Source: Pelomyxa schiedti
Lineage: Eukaryota; Evosea; Pelobiontida; Pelomyxidae
DNA length: 64,000 nucleotides
Reading direction: 5' to 3'
Assembly (NCBI GenBank): GCA_020536535.1
Contig: JAHLWZ010000455.1
Span: 62,876-126,875, forward strand
Shown here one piece after another: positions 21,857 through 33,224 of the stretch (position 1 is the stretch's first letter; every line of letters starts with the position of its first letter). A model generated the notes under the pieces. It had not been told where the DNA came from. It searched no databases and worked only from the letters and a program-made list of their open reading frames with translations. The position numbers were made by a program, and so were the translations under genes.

Positions 21857-23624
21857 TTACTGTCTGATACCTCGAACCAAGATTCCGTAAATGAAGTGAA
21901 CCCCATACCTTGGGGTGTACCATTCCATGGCGTTTGCGTCAATACATGGATCAGTCGGAGTGTTAGTACAAGTTGTTTGTCCCACAGTGTAGGACCCTGT
22001 GTTGGAGTTTGAGCTACAGGGTGGAGGAGGAGTAATAACCTGGAAGGATGCGTAGCTGAAGTACAACTTGCATAGCATGGCCCTGAAAGCGGTTTCTAGT
22101 TTCCACATAAGCTGGGTGACCAACATAGAGCAAGGATGGGGAGGTGAAAATTTGATTTGGCTGAAAGAGCTTTTTTGTGGTCAAAAAAAAAAAAAATTCT
22201 AAAGTTTACTTGCCTCAACTCTTTCACGAGGAGTATCTCTTGGAAATTTACCCTCAATATGACCACTTCTGACAATCAGTTGTTGACCGTTAGGAAGGTA
22301 TGATCCCGGACAAATCTACAGAGTATTAATTATAACATTGAAAATCACCCACAGACCAAATGCCCGGTTTTCAGAATTCCGGGTAAAGATTCTGCCTTTG
22401 TTGCATGATAGCAGAGCTCCCAGTCAGTCCAGAGGTTTTTTGCAATGGCCCCAGCTTCATTTACATGTAGACCAAAGCGAGTCCACCCTTCTATTCTTGA
22501 ATACTTCTTCAAGCCTTGACCTCTGTAGAAAAAAGGGGGCACTTTATCTCGATTTCTTGCATTACATTCCGCACAGAAACACCAATCATACTGGTGGTTG
22601 AAGAAGGTGGGACTCAGACCAGTAATACTAGATAGAAACCTTTTTTTTTTTATTTTGATTAAGTTTTTACACATTGTTAAGATAAAGAGAGCGTACGTCC
22701 AACATAGCCTTGCTTTAGGGCACGTCATAGAGAAATTTGTTATAGGCTCTGGTATTGTGAAGACTTGTGGTGGAGTAAACGGCAGTGGCGCAAGTCCTGA
22801 GCTGAGGCACTTAACAAGAACACCATACAAGAGATGTACTCCATGTCTGCGAGTAAACCACTCAATTTTATTGACATCATACTTCTCACACCCTGGAGGA
22901 AGCTCCAAAAGGGTAGATCTTCCAACCTCAAAGGAACCTTTCTATTTTAGAAAAGCTCAAAGTAGAATGAATGAACCTGGTTGAATTCGCAACATTAGAG
23001 CAACCACAAATTCCTTTCCATGAAAAATAACTCTCTCGGCATGTACTGAGCTTGTGGCGTATTCAATGGAGGGAGAAGTAAATATCATATTCGGATTAAT
23101 ATTGGTATTCGGAATGCGCAGAGAAGCACGGGAGCCGTCAGTGCTGAATAAAGAGATAAAAATATTAGGGGAAAAACTTCAGTGAATTTGGGAAATAACC
23201 TGTCACGAAGACAAACCGGTTCTCCATTGGCCAAGGTTTCGCCTGGGACCACCAAAAATCCAGTGTCCAGAATTCCCCTGAGCGACATTGATGTTGTTCC
23301 GTGGTAACAAACCGGCCACTTTGCCCACGCTTCCATGGCATTGACTCGCGCAGTGTCGATAGCCAGAGAGAATTTCATCCAGCCTTTCGGAATGAAGTAG
23401 TTGCTTCCGCCCCTTATGTAGATCTCTTTGTCGGAGCGACCGTCGTGGCAGCCAGGGCAATAGCAGAGATCGAAGTTGTGGTTGAAGTACGGCTGCGGCA
23501 GATGCAAGTAGTCCACAACGAACTGCCAACAAGTCCGCGCGTAGTTGCAAGTCGCGAGCGGGTTGGCGTGCCAATGCTTGGATCTCGGCGTTCCTGGGTC
23601 GATTGACGCAGTGCTTGCTGCCAT
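21857..23624 (-). CDS. Tandem NEURL4-C-terminal-like (ADP-ribosyltransferase-fold-like) protein
   Basis: Two copies of the same ~190-residue domain occupy nearly the whole protein. Each has a Cys-rich front (FDLCYCPGCHDG; YDWCFCAECNARN), a G-W-x-[KR]-F block (PKGWMKFSL; IEGWTRFGL), then CYHGTTSMSLRGILDTGF or CYHATKAESLPGILKTGH. This is followed by FTSPSIEY or FTSPSLLY, a V-x-L-x-[VL]-R-I strand, and a terminal block with Glu (KIEWFTRRHGVHLLYG; AMEWYTPRYGVHFIYG). The layout matches the C-terminal domain of NEURL4. The order His (YHGT), Tyr (SPSxxY), Glu (EW) mimics the H-Y-E triad of ADP-ribosyltransferases. Family resemblance is seen directly; catalytic activity is inference. No neuralized repeats are present. 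The first ATG is at 23624. Introns are ~50 nt. Confidence 0.75.
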
Positions 23625-23975
23625 TTATCTATCTGGTGTTTGTTGTATCGGTCGGTCTGTTTTTGTTGTTGTATGACTGCACACTTCTTTTTTTTTCTTT
23701 TTCAGTACAAGAGTCGAAAGTTGGCAGCGCCCGCATTGGCAACAAAACAAACAACTTGCACACACAATTTGGGTTGGTGTTTTTCGTCGAAATCAGAGGT
23801 TCACTGATAACGTGCTTTTTTCCCAGGCTGGCCTGAGGATTCGGCCAGTACCATTGCTGCTAGCTCCTCTACGACTGAATCACTATTTTATTTCACTCAT
23901 CTCACTTGGACCCATTTCTCATATAACCCATTTAAAGACATGGCTAAAAATATTTATTGTGATGGATAAGATAGG
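23625..23975. other. Spacer between the ART-like gene and the four-TM gene
   Basis: Nothing coding is supported here. It contains T-rich tracts. A + strand ORF at 23603-23836 lacks any recognisable domain. Confidence 0.4.
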
Positions 23976-25461
23976 CTAGGTATTTTTGGTCCTTGTTGTT
24001 GTGGTGGTTGTGGTAGTTGTGGGTGGCGTGGGGGTTGTTGTGGAGTGGGGCTCAGGCGGTGGGAGGGGGGTGCTGGAGTCTGGTGTGGTTGGTTTTGTGG
24101 GTTTTGCAGGATGTTGGTGGTGATGCTGATGCTGGTGCTGGTGCAGGTTGTGTGGTTTGATGTGCTTCCTCTTCTCACCTGGGGGTTTGTTTGTGACTAG
24201 TGCCGGCTTCTCTTGCACTGGAATGTGTGCTTTCACGACTGTGCCGACAGGTGACCCTGGCGGCCTCACATCAAGTGTGCCAGTGGCCCCACTTTGAGTG
24301 CTGCTCCTGGCTCGATGCTCTTCANNNNNNNNNNNNNNNNNNNNNNNNNNNNNNNNNNNNNNNNNNNNNNNNNNNNNNNNNNNNNNNNNNNNNNNNNNNN
24401 NNNNNNNNNNNNNNNNNNNNNNNNCGGCTTCTCTTGCACTGGAATGTGTGCTTTCACGACTGTGCCGACAGGTGACCCTGGCGGCCTCACATCAAGTGTG
24501 CCAGTGGCCCCACTTTGAGTGCTGCTCCTGGCTCGATGCTCTTCATGAGAGACAAGTTCAACTGATGGCTTAAATGCACTCTTTCTCCGATTGTGCTGTG
24601 GGGATGATTGAGGTACGGGTATTGAAGCCGCGACATCTCCCGTATCGCCAGGTGTAGGGGAAAGGAAGTTGTTGATTGTTACTTGAGATTTTGCTGTAGC
24701 TACTGCTCCACCCGGTCCAACACTAGTAGCAACATCAGATGTAGAGTTACGTACTGGCACAGGTTGCAAGTGTGCATCCTTGGACTTGGGTATGAGGACC
24801 CCAGATTCTATCTATGATTGACGTGAATATTTAGATTCCCACATCAACAGTACCTTTTTTTGCCTTGGATGGAACGTACAAATATCAACTACACTGAACA
24901 CCATACATGGAACCTGAAGACAAATGAGCAAAAGTTACTAGAATGAACCCGTACACAGAAGATGGCCATAAACCCCAGAGCTGCACCAAAATACACAGGC
25001 CCCACAGCGAATTTCCACTTTAGCAAACCCCCAAAGTTGGTACCATCTCGGGTGCTCACGAAGTTAGCATCGACGACTCCAACAATATTAACAACAAGTG
25101 CAATGAAGTTAACAAGAGCCAGTGCAAGGACATACTGTAAGTTTATTGGTAACAGGGTAAATGAATAAAATTATACCATTCCAGATAACGCTTTCCTTCT
25201 GATAGCAGATGCCGCTAAGCCAACAATGCCAGCGAGAATATATCTTTGTTATAGGTGTCAAAATTAGGAACAAAGAAAGGGAAACAAACAAAAGTCCAAT
25301 GCAAATCGAAAAGTATCCCGTAACGGCACCCATAGCTAATGCATAAAGCGAACCACCAATCTTGAAACACAAGTTAAAAGACTGCAGAGGAAGAAAAAAA
25401 CAAAGTAACATACCACAACACTTGTCGTCACCGGTACCATAACGAACTTAGGTATCGTCAT
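23976..25461 (-). CDS. Four-transmembrane protein with long Pro/Thr/His-rich tail (interrupted by assembly gap)
   Basis: The family is not recognised. ATG 25461 gives MTIPKFVMVPVTTSVV. Segments that look membrane-spanning follow: IGGSLYALAMGAVTGYFS; YILAGIVGLAASAIR; YVLALALVNFIALVVNIVGV; VGPVYFGAALGFMAIF. An exon with VDICTFHPRQKK leads to a ~200-residue cytosolic-type tail with NNFLSPTPGDTGDV, then a His/Gln cluster and a poly-Thr end (TKNT) at 23976. The tail exon contains 100 Ns (24325-24424). The 121 bp before and after them are identical, so the reading frame shown across the gap is not reliable. Collapsing the duplicate gives a continuous frame: the tail reads the same RPPGSPVGTVVKAHIPVQEK block on both sides. 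Confidence 0.6.
24204..24324. repeat. 121-bp exact duplicate, left flank of assembly gap
   Basis: This stretch is identical base for base to 24425-24545 on the other side of the N run. It is almost certainly the same locus represented twice by two contig ends that were not merged. Confidence 0.95.
24325..24424. other. Scaffold gap of 100 N
   Basis: The run is exactly 100 Ns, the conventional size for a gap of unknown length. It falls inside the last coding exon of the four-TM gene. Confidence 0.99.
24425..24545. repeat. 121-bp exact duplicate, right flank of assembly gap
   Basis: Second copy of 24204-24324. It encodes the same peptide (minus strand) as the left copy and should be collapsed. 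Confidence 0.95.
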
Positions 25462-25778
25462 CGTAGATCTTGTACTAGTACTCAACTCACCACGTGATGG
25501 TTTTCCACGACAAGTGCGGTGCACAACATTTTTCCCACCACGGCTCTTATTTTTGCGTGGAAAATGGGCCCAATTAAATTGCCGTTCTAAGTTCTGGAGG
25601 GAAGACAACAAAGTCTGGGGATAACAGTTTATTTATAAAATACACGAGGAAGAGCTTATTGGGTTACAAGGGGTGAGGGGTGAGATTGTCGACAAGTGAT
25701 GGCAATTTCACTTTTCCGTTAACTGCCTCAGCTCTCTTTTCGCTCTTCCAATTAAAGGCGGGGATTGTACAACACGGC
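25462..25778. other. Divergent spacer upstream of kinesin and four-TM genes
   Basis: The 317 bp presumably hold both promoters. A minus-strand ORF at 25664-25912 (82 codons) overlaps the kinesin first exon and shows no domain, so I do not call it. Confidence 0.35.
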
Positions 25779-28700
25779 ATGTCGTTCGCGCCCAAAGGTA
25801 CCATTATTTGATGTACTTTTTTTCGTTTGGCATAATTACATAGTAATCCCCCGCTGTTGGTGCCTTTGGCTGTGGCCGAAACACTCAAACTATTTATTAA
25901 ACGCACGTGCATTGTGCACGTGTACTTGAACAGCCTTAGCGCATTTTGACAAGGCGATCAACGACTATCGGGATCGACTCGAGAAACAACCGCACAAGGA
26001 GAACGAGACTGGGGAGGGCATCGTAATATGTGCGAGAAAAAGGCCCCTCAATGACACAGAACGGGATCAGAGAATGATGGATACGGTAAGCTGCTGTGCA
26101 TTATGTTTGTTTTTGTTTGCTGGGAATTCCTGTTTCGAAGGACATAATTTAATGAGGTTACCAGGTCACAGCCAGAAATCCCATCATCACAATACATGAC
26201 TGTAAATTGAAAGTTGACAACTCTCCCATGGTAGAGAACAACGAATTTTGCCTTGACCACACGTTTGATGAAGGTGAATTCCCCTTGATTCTTTCTCGGA
26301 GGCACTTTGAAGGCAAATAAAGGAATACACTGAAACAATACAGGTGCTTCAACAGATGAAGTATATTGTTCGGTTATCAGACCCCTTGTCAGGTTATGTG
26401 TAAATGATGGCATAGGCACTTGTTTTGCCTACGGTTGAAGCTTTTCATAATGCTGCTCTTGTTAATAATAGTAGGTCAGACTGGAAGTGGAAAAACCTTC
26501 ACAATTACTGGTATCGAGGAACGTGCAGCTACTGATGTGAGCCTCGTTATTGCCTAAACATGACATCGCAATTCACCACTTTTTCCAGCTTTTTGCATTT
26601 TTGGAAGGTAAAGGTCTTCTTCAGGCCAGAAGGTACAGAAGATTGCTTTTATATTTTTTTTCTCAATATTCCTTATGTAGTGTGCACATCGGATTTTTCG
26701 AGCTTGCAGGAGAACGGAGCTACGACCTTCTACACAATCGTGTAGAATGTTTTATTCGTGAAGATGAGCTGGGTGACATACATGTTCAAAATCTGGAAAC
26801 TATCCAAGTACACAACGGTCAGTCTTCAGTGTTGCAATTTCAATCTAATATGCGGTATAGCACAAGAATTACTTCATTGGGTATCTGTTGGCAGTGAGCA
26901 CAGATGCACCAGAGCAACAGCTAAAAATGAAGCATCTTCACGGACACATGCAATATGTCAGATAACATTGCGGGATCATGCAAGCAAAGATAAAGGAAAA
27001 TTGATATTGGTCGATTTAGCTGGAAGTGAGCGCTCGAGGTCTCTTATTCATACACTGTTGTTTTTTAACTTTGTACCAAGTGACTCTGCTGCTCATGACC
27101 AAGAACGACAACGGGAATCCATTGCAATCAATAAATCATTAATGGCTCTCAAGGAATGCATAAGGTATTCACTCACTATTACTATCTTTTAGTCAACTTA
27201 ATAACAAGGTACCGAGTGATGGAAATGAAGAATAGTTCTGTGTTTGTCCCTTTCAGGGGGAGCAAGCTCACCATGCTTCTGAAAGAGAGTTTCACACGTA
27301 GAGACGTTGGAACTGTAGTGATCGTTACAGTCTCTCCAATCATTGCTGATGCTAATCACTCATTGAATACATGTTGGTTTGCAGACCGGATAAAAGTTGC
27401 TCTTCTCCTTTCCTATCACAATGTAACTTTTTCAAGGAAAAAGCAACCAACGGAGGCAACACACCAACCGACCCGGATGATCCCCATAACTGGGGTAAGA
27501 AAGAAGTGGCCGACTGGGTTCGTAGCGTAGTTGGTCCTGGAAGGAAAACAGAGCGCCTTTTTACGCCGATGACAGGTATTACTTGCTCTTACATAATGAA
27601 TTTTCATGTGATCCTAGGGAAGAGGCTATGTAACTTGACAATTGAGGAATTCGCTGCTAACTGCAGTATTGAAACTGCTGGAAGATTGTGTGCTAAATTT
27701 TCTATTTCCAGCTTTAACAGTTCACAGATTATATGACGAACTGCACAAGTTGATACAAAACGCTAAAGCTAGAGAGCAAGCCCGTCTATTGAAGAAAAAA
27801 GCAGGTATCATTGACGTAGACTGTCCTACTTCCATTTTTTCTAAGTCTATTTCAAAGAAAAGTCCGCAGCAGTCGAAACTACCCCTACACCACAACCCCA
27901 TGCATTATCTCCACCATTACCTTCAGCATCTACGAATCTCCCCTCATCATCCACAACATCAACAAAACCCGCAATTGCTCCAAGAACAAGCCTCGCACCA
28001 GCACATAACACAAGACTTAAAAGGCGAAGATCTGTCAACCCAGAGGACGGTATGGCCATGCTCTATTTTAAACGGATGGCTAAGTCAAGAAATCTCCAAC
28101 CACCAAAAAAACAGCAGCGAAAGCCGTGGCAGAAACAGATAACGTGCCGCACCACAGCAAATCTAGACAATCTCTGATTCCTCTTCCCCGGAAGTCCGAT
28201 GCATTTCAAGCACCTCCCCCACCTCCACAGCTACCTACACAATCACAACCTCACCCTGGGGCTTCATTGCAGCTCCATACACACACATCGCCCCCACTCC
28301 AGTCACTTCCTCCGCTACCGTCACACCCAGAGGCTCCCCAACAGCCTCCACAACAACCAACTTTACTTCATAGACCACACACAACCACAAATACCACAAA
28401 TACCACGACGATCACTGTATCACAACCCACAGTCGCACCCCCTGTAACAGCACCCTGCCGAATAACCCACAACAAAGCCGAATTTGAGCACTTGTATGAA
28501 ACCCTTAAGCAGTCTGTGAATGATGAACTTATTGTTGGGCATGCTGGATTTGCGTCACCCCTGAAACTGGATGGAGTCTCATTTCCGCTGAATGATTTGG
28601 TGTGTGCTTGTCCCTCCAACTCAAATCTAAATTATAAGGAGATAAATTCCAATCCTTAACCTTCTAATTTTCTTTCAGAGCCGGCTACAACAATGGGTAG

Positions 28701-29104
28701 GCTATGCCGCGGATACCTATCGATCATTTATTGCCGCTTCAAACAGGCTTCTGGTTAGTGTGGTTGCCCGTGTTGGAGAAGCCCGCGGAAACTTCATGGC
28801 ACAACTCCACGAAGGCACAGACAGAGAGCGAGAAGAAGCGTGGCTGGAATTCTACTCACAACTCCGCATGGGGCTCAGCTACCATGAAGTCTGTGACTTG
28901 GCCGGAGTCTGCCAGTTAGCCAGCGAGTACCCGCGGTTGTTCTATACCCACGTTCCATTTGCCATGCTGGCTCCGTTCTGCAGCCTTCTGAGGGTGAGGT
29001 TCGCCAATGAGCGGGACTTTTGGTCTCACTTTGGCTTCTGTGAGACCACGCACTCCTACAGCCTCGGGGAAATGGAGTTCGTGGACGATTCAAGCAAGCC
29101 TTGA
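25779..29104 (+). CDS. Kinesin-13-type motor with internal SAM domain
   Basis: This is an ATP-driven microtubule motor, probably a depolymerase. A six-codon first exon at ATG 25779 (MSFAPK) spliced to 25938 restores ALAHFDKAINDYRDRLEK by phase; that 140-nt intron is longer than its neighbours and is inferred. The motor follows at once: IVICARKRPLND, KLKVD (kinesin-13 hallmark), P-loop GQTGSGKTFT, ERSYDLLHN, switch I SSRTHAI, switch II VDLAGSERS, INKSLMALKECIR, and SKLTMLLKESF. After the motor comes a SAM domain (NWGKKEVADWVRSVV...LCNLTIEEFAANC), then a basic helix (AREQARLLKKK), a Pro/Thr/His-rich spacer, and a folded-looking C-terminus (FEHLYETLKQSVNDELIVG...). In animal KIF24 the SAM domain is N-terminal, so the order here is unusual. 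Stop at 29104. Confidence 0.88.
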
Positions 29105-29497
29105 ACAGAAAACATGCAAAAAACCATTTGAACAAAGAACAGTTGAACAGGGAAAAAATCAAACGAAACGATTTCCACCCCACTTCACGGCGATTTCAAT
29201 GCGCGGGGAGAAAAAAAAGAAGCAGCACGGGTATTCAAGAAATCAACAAAAAAAAGTTCGCTTAGAGGAAATCAGATTTCGCGTGGCCGTTTTGTGCGAT
29301 GACTTTCCTCATTTGGCTAGCGAAGGTTGCAAAATCGCCGGGGCAGCACAAAAACCACCCTTCGGCAAAGGCCCTTTTTATACGCACCTTTGGCTCTTTT
29401 TCATTTTAAATTAAATAAAAAAGAAACTAGTACAAGACAGCACAAAGAGGGTGAGCAGAACCTGACACTACTACAACACAACAACAAGAACCACAAA
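29105..29497 (+). other. Spacer between kinesin and cyclin genes, with TATA-like site
   Basis: No gene is supported. A CTTTTTATACGC stretch about 130 bp upstream of the cyclin ATG could be a TATA element. The region is otherwise A-rich. Confidence 0.3.
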
Positions 29498-30451
29498 ATG
29501 AGTGACAACATGGCAACAATGGAAGGAGCCAAGGACGTTCCAAAAACCACCAACGAAACAGCACAACAACAACCCGCAGCAACTACAGCATCAGATGTAA
29601 CATCGTTCCCAGTACTTGAGACCACACCCCCTGGCCAGGCACACGTGGCCTCCGCCGTGGCTCTCCTCCTCTCGACCCTGGTCAGGTGCACGGCCGAGGC
29701 CCAGTCCCGAGGCCGATCCAAGTTGGACGCGGCAACTTGCGCCCAATTCTCGGGCCCAGGGGGCCAGCCACCGGCCATTGGAATTGAAGACTATCTCATC
29801 CGGTAGGCTTTTATTTACCTAATTCAGAGATAGTCATTGGCTTTCTTACTTACATATTTTGTAGAATTGAGACACATTCTGGGTGCACCAGATCGGCGTT
29901 GGTGGCTGCCCTTGTTTATGTTGACAGAGTGCTACATCTCAACCCTCTGTTCGCAGTCACCGAAGGAAACGTCCACAGACTCATCCTCACTTGTATAGTC
30001 TTGGCAATCAAGCATCACGAGGACACATTCTACACAAACGCGTACTACTCCAAGGTCGGTGGAGTTTCTCTTGCGGAAATGAATGTTCTGGAAGTCCGCC
30101 TTCTCAACTTGCTCCACTTTGAACTGTACATCAGTGACAAGCAGTTCGCGGTGTATGAGGCTGCCTTGAAGGCCGCTCTCGATGCCGGTAATTCAGCTTT
30201 CCGATGCCACTTTGGTCTTCCTAACTCCTTCCCTAGTCGAACAATCAGAGTCAGAGAGTGATTCTGACGACGAACCTTCAGAAGCGGCACACAAGGCAGA
30301 ACAAGAACCAGTAGCAGTGATCACACCCATACCAAGGGCAGTCACACCAGTCGCAAGGAGATGCAGAAGTGCTTCCATCGGCGCCTCAAAAATGCGCGGC
30401 GATGTGGAAGCCATATCTCCAATACGAACTGAACTGGCGTGTGCATCTTAA
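29498..30451 (+). CDS. PHO80-type (P/U) cyclin
   Basis: This is a predicted regulatory subunit for a PHO85/CDK5-class kinase. ATG 29498 (MSDNMATMEG) starts a Thr/Gln-rich N-terminus. The cyclin box begins at VASAVALLLSTLVRCT and continues, after an intron at ~29804-29863, with the signature ALVYVDRVLHLNPLF, NVHRLILTCIVLAIKHHED, YYSKVGGVSLAEMNVLE and FELYISDKQFAVYEAAL. A second intron (GTAATTCAG...CCTAG, ~30187-30236) joins LDA to an acidic EQSESESDSDDEPSE tail with possible phosphosites. The end is TAA 30451, with an AATAAA at 30580. Length (~270 residues) suits the family. Confidence 0.85.
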
Positions 30452-30757
30452 CTGCTGTACACGCTTATGTCGACGTCTGCATTTCGCAGACAGAGCAGCA
30501 CCTCAAAATCAACAAATCACCTATGTACAAGCCCAGCTAGTGAGTGTTGTGTATTTGTAAAAGTGATGTAAATTGCAGCAATAAAGACTCAATTATGGAA
30601 GAATGCACTATGAAATTTCTTTGTTTCTTATCCGGTTCTCATTTTAGGGTGTTTTGTGCCACTGGCACTGTATCCCTTCTACAACCTTTTACTGTAAAAA
30701 TTGTACAGTGATGAGAGAAAATGGAGAGGTGACTGCTCTGTGGTGTATTGACATCAT
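30452..30757. other. Convergent 3' spacer (cyclin / phospholipase B-like)
   Basis: It holds the probable 3' UTRs of both genes and AATAAA at 30580-30585 on the + strand. No further gene is seen. Confidence 0.4.
30580..30585 (+). promoter_or_regulatory. Candidate poly(A) signal of the cyclin gene
   Basis: AATAAA lies about 130 nt downstream of the cyclin stop codon. Confidence 0.4.
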
Positions 30758-33084
30758 TCATTCATTTGCGGCCCGTCCGTTTTGGTTGGAGAAAGTGAAT
30801 GTCCTCCAATTGAAGTTGAAGGTGTCCGGCTGTCCGAGATGTGAATGGCCGGACCACAGTGGGTCCAACCAGCTGAACGGGGGGCACTGTGAATTGACTG
30901 GGGGACCGCTTATGCCTCTTAATGTGACGGACCAGGGTTCCTGCTGGCCGGAGACGCCTGAAGCACACACAACTTTTCCGTCTGTAGCACCGTGTGTGCC
31001 TTGCTCCCACCAACTGTCATACCTGTGCACAAAAGTTACTTGACAAATATTGAAACTGATAATAATACGGGGAGTCTAGTGTTGGGCCACCAAGAATGTC
31101 AAATCTAGCTGCAATGGCATTACCAGGGTACCCTTGAGACAGGGGATCGGTCTGGTAGTTGTTGCCTTTTCGTGTAAGTGATGTTGTATCCAAACAAATT
31201 TTGGAATACTGAGTATGAAAGTTTCCACGTCATCCCTTGATGCAATCGAACCTATTGTCTAGTCAATTAACCCTTTGAAAATATACAGAGGAGTTTTCTA
31301 ACTGGCATCTCTATCGAAGATCTGCGCACGAGGGCACTTACTCCAAGAGAACATATCACCATAATATGCAGTAGCATTTGCATAACCCATTTCTGAATTA
31401 GATAAGCTTCCAGGAATGAGAAGCAATGTCATACCGACAAAAACTCTTTTGTAGAATGGCCGGTTGTAAGATTGCCAATATCCATGTTCAGAAAGCCACT
31501 GGGTTTGATCTTGGGAAACATGTGCATTTCCTGGCATACCTTCCATAACCCAAAAGGTGCCAGGTTTTAAATCATAGCCACTCAAAAATAATTTCAAGTC
31601 TGAAAATGTGATCAACTTGGGCATTTTTGGGTGCAGAAGAAACCTAAAATCATCCACTGACTGGGGTGAAAACGATGTTGGCCGAGGGGAAATTTTTTAT
31701 TACCTGGTTATTATAGGTGCCACTATCCTGAGTTGCAACTAGTTGGGCCCAGTGGCTGGCATTCTGAGCTACTCTGTTGGCAGTGATTGCCCGAACCCAG
31801 TATAACACACTCTGTGGGACAATTAAAGAAAAAAGTTCATCTCGGCATATGTCATTTGTTGTCTCGGTTATTGCGAGCCGTGTGCCCTCTTGAGGTAGGA
31901 AAGCATATTATTAAATTAATTTAGCTTTCTAACTTAAAGATTACCTGTGACATAGAAGTCGTCATGCGACACAAGAATCCCAGGGTATCCAGCAAATACT
32001 ACACCTTCGGACGCGGCACCAGGCAAGTTGGGGATATGGTAGTACTTCATGGTACGGAGCATTGTTTCAAAGCTCGTCCACGTGTTGTGTGCCATGTATA
32101 TATCAGAGTTCCCTGGTAAGACACCAACGATTGCAGTGCAACGGCCCTGGAATGTGTATCAGTGATTCTACAAATACTTGGAGTGAAATAACCCTCAGGG
32201 ACAGATAGCGGTGAAGTTGGGCAGCTGTCATGTGGGAAATCCGGTGAGTGTGCTCCGTGTCAACAGCTGAAAGGATGTCTCCCATGTCGCCAATTGAATT
32301 AAGTAAGAGGAAGTCCATAACAGAGAGTAATTCTGTGGTGTTTGTCTGCACTTAGTGTGAGGACAATAGAAAGACTTTTTTTTGCTTCGGAATACCGTGG
32401 CATTAGTGTATCCTTCTTGAAGACCATAAAGTTGTTGATACACGAGATTTACTTGATCCCAGAATATTCGATTGGTTTCACTGGTTTCAATCTGTTCTTC
32501 AACCCATTTCACGTTTTCTTGCATCCATGTTAGTACCTGAGGAGGAGGCACTCCCCCAGTTTGCGAGAATGTGTCAGAAAAAGAATTCACCTGATCTAAG
32601 ATTACGACATTCACTGTTAACAGGAAGGAAACACTTTTGTCTGGTAAATTCTAGTTCTCGTCAACCATCCTTCAAGAAATCCGCAAGCACGCATAGTAAG
32701 TGAAGGCTGAGTAGAGGCAAGTGTATCATTGGAATACAGTTCGAGCACCGACCACCCATCATCAGCTATCGTGTCCTTTTGCAGACATACTGGATTAATG
32801 CTCACTTGGAGTGAATGCCACACATTTAATTGCCAATGAAAAAGATCACAGAAGTAGACACCTGGAAGTAGCCCCAGCAAACAGAGTCCTTCTCAGGCAA
32901 ACCAGGAAGCACAACAAAGGTATTATGGGTAACGACGCAATGGTAACACGAAGGAGCAGATCTGACGTTGCTGAGAATGATACAAACGCCGCGACAACAC
33001 ACTCACGTACAAAGATGAGATCTCGCCCAACAACAACGAAAGCACGATAAGCCCCAAAGTGGCAACGACGCTCCCCGCCATCAT
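30758..33084 (-). CDS. Phospholipase B-like protein (PLBD/lamin ancestor family)
   Basis: This is a lysosomal or secreted N-terminal-nucleophile hydrolase related to animal PLBD1/2 and Dictyostelium PlbA. ATG 33084 opens a signal peptide (MMAGSVVATLGLIVLSLLL). Family blocks in order are VLELYSNDTLAS, CGFLEGWLT, FWDQVNLVYQQLYGL, DFLLLNSIGDMGDI, and the predicted autocleavage site at GR^C in SLRGRCTAIVGVLPGNSDIY (Cys becomes the N-terminal nucleophile). Then come AHNTWTSFETMLR, YPGILVSHDDFY, FWVMEGMPGN, SYNRPFYKRVF, and C-terminal PPFSWLDPLW with HLGQPDTFNFNW. The end is TGA 30758. Several Asn-X-Ser/Thr sites are present. At least eight short introns are required. It is divergent from ATG4, with 140 bp between the starts. 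Confidence 0.9.
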
Positions 33085-33224
33085 TTTTTCGAAAAAAATA
33101 AAAAAAAAGGTGAACAAACGGGCTGCAGGAACTTGGTGCGAAAAAAATCTTAATCACCCGGCGCGTGTTGGCAGGAGTTTTCCTGCAGTTTGTTGATTCA
33201 TTTTTTTAAAAAACAACAGGAACG

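Noticed and set aside
24204-24545. True tandem duplication
   Set aside because: Exact identity and placement on either side of a 100-N run point to an unmerged contig overlap.
25664-25912. 82-codon minus-strand ORF near the kinesin start
   Set aside because: No recognisable domain, and it overlaps the first kinesin exon that restores the correct phase.
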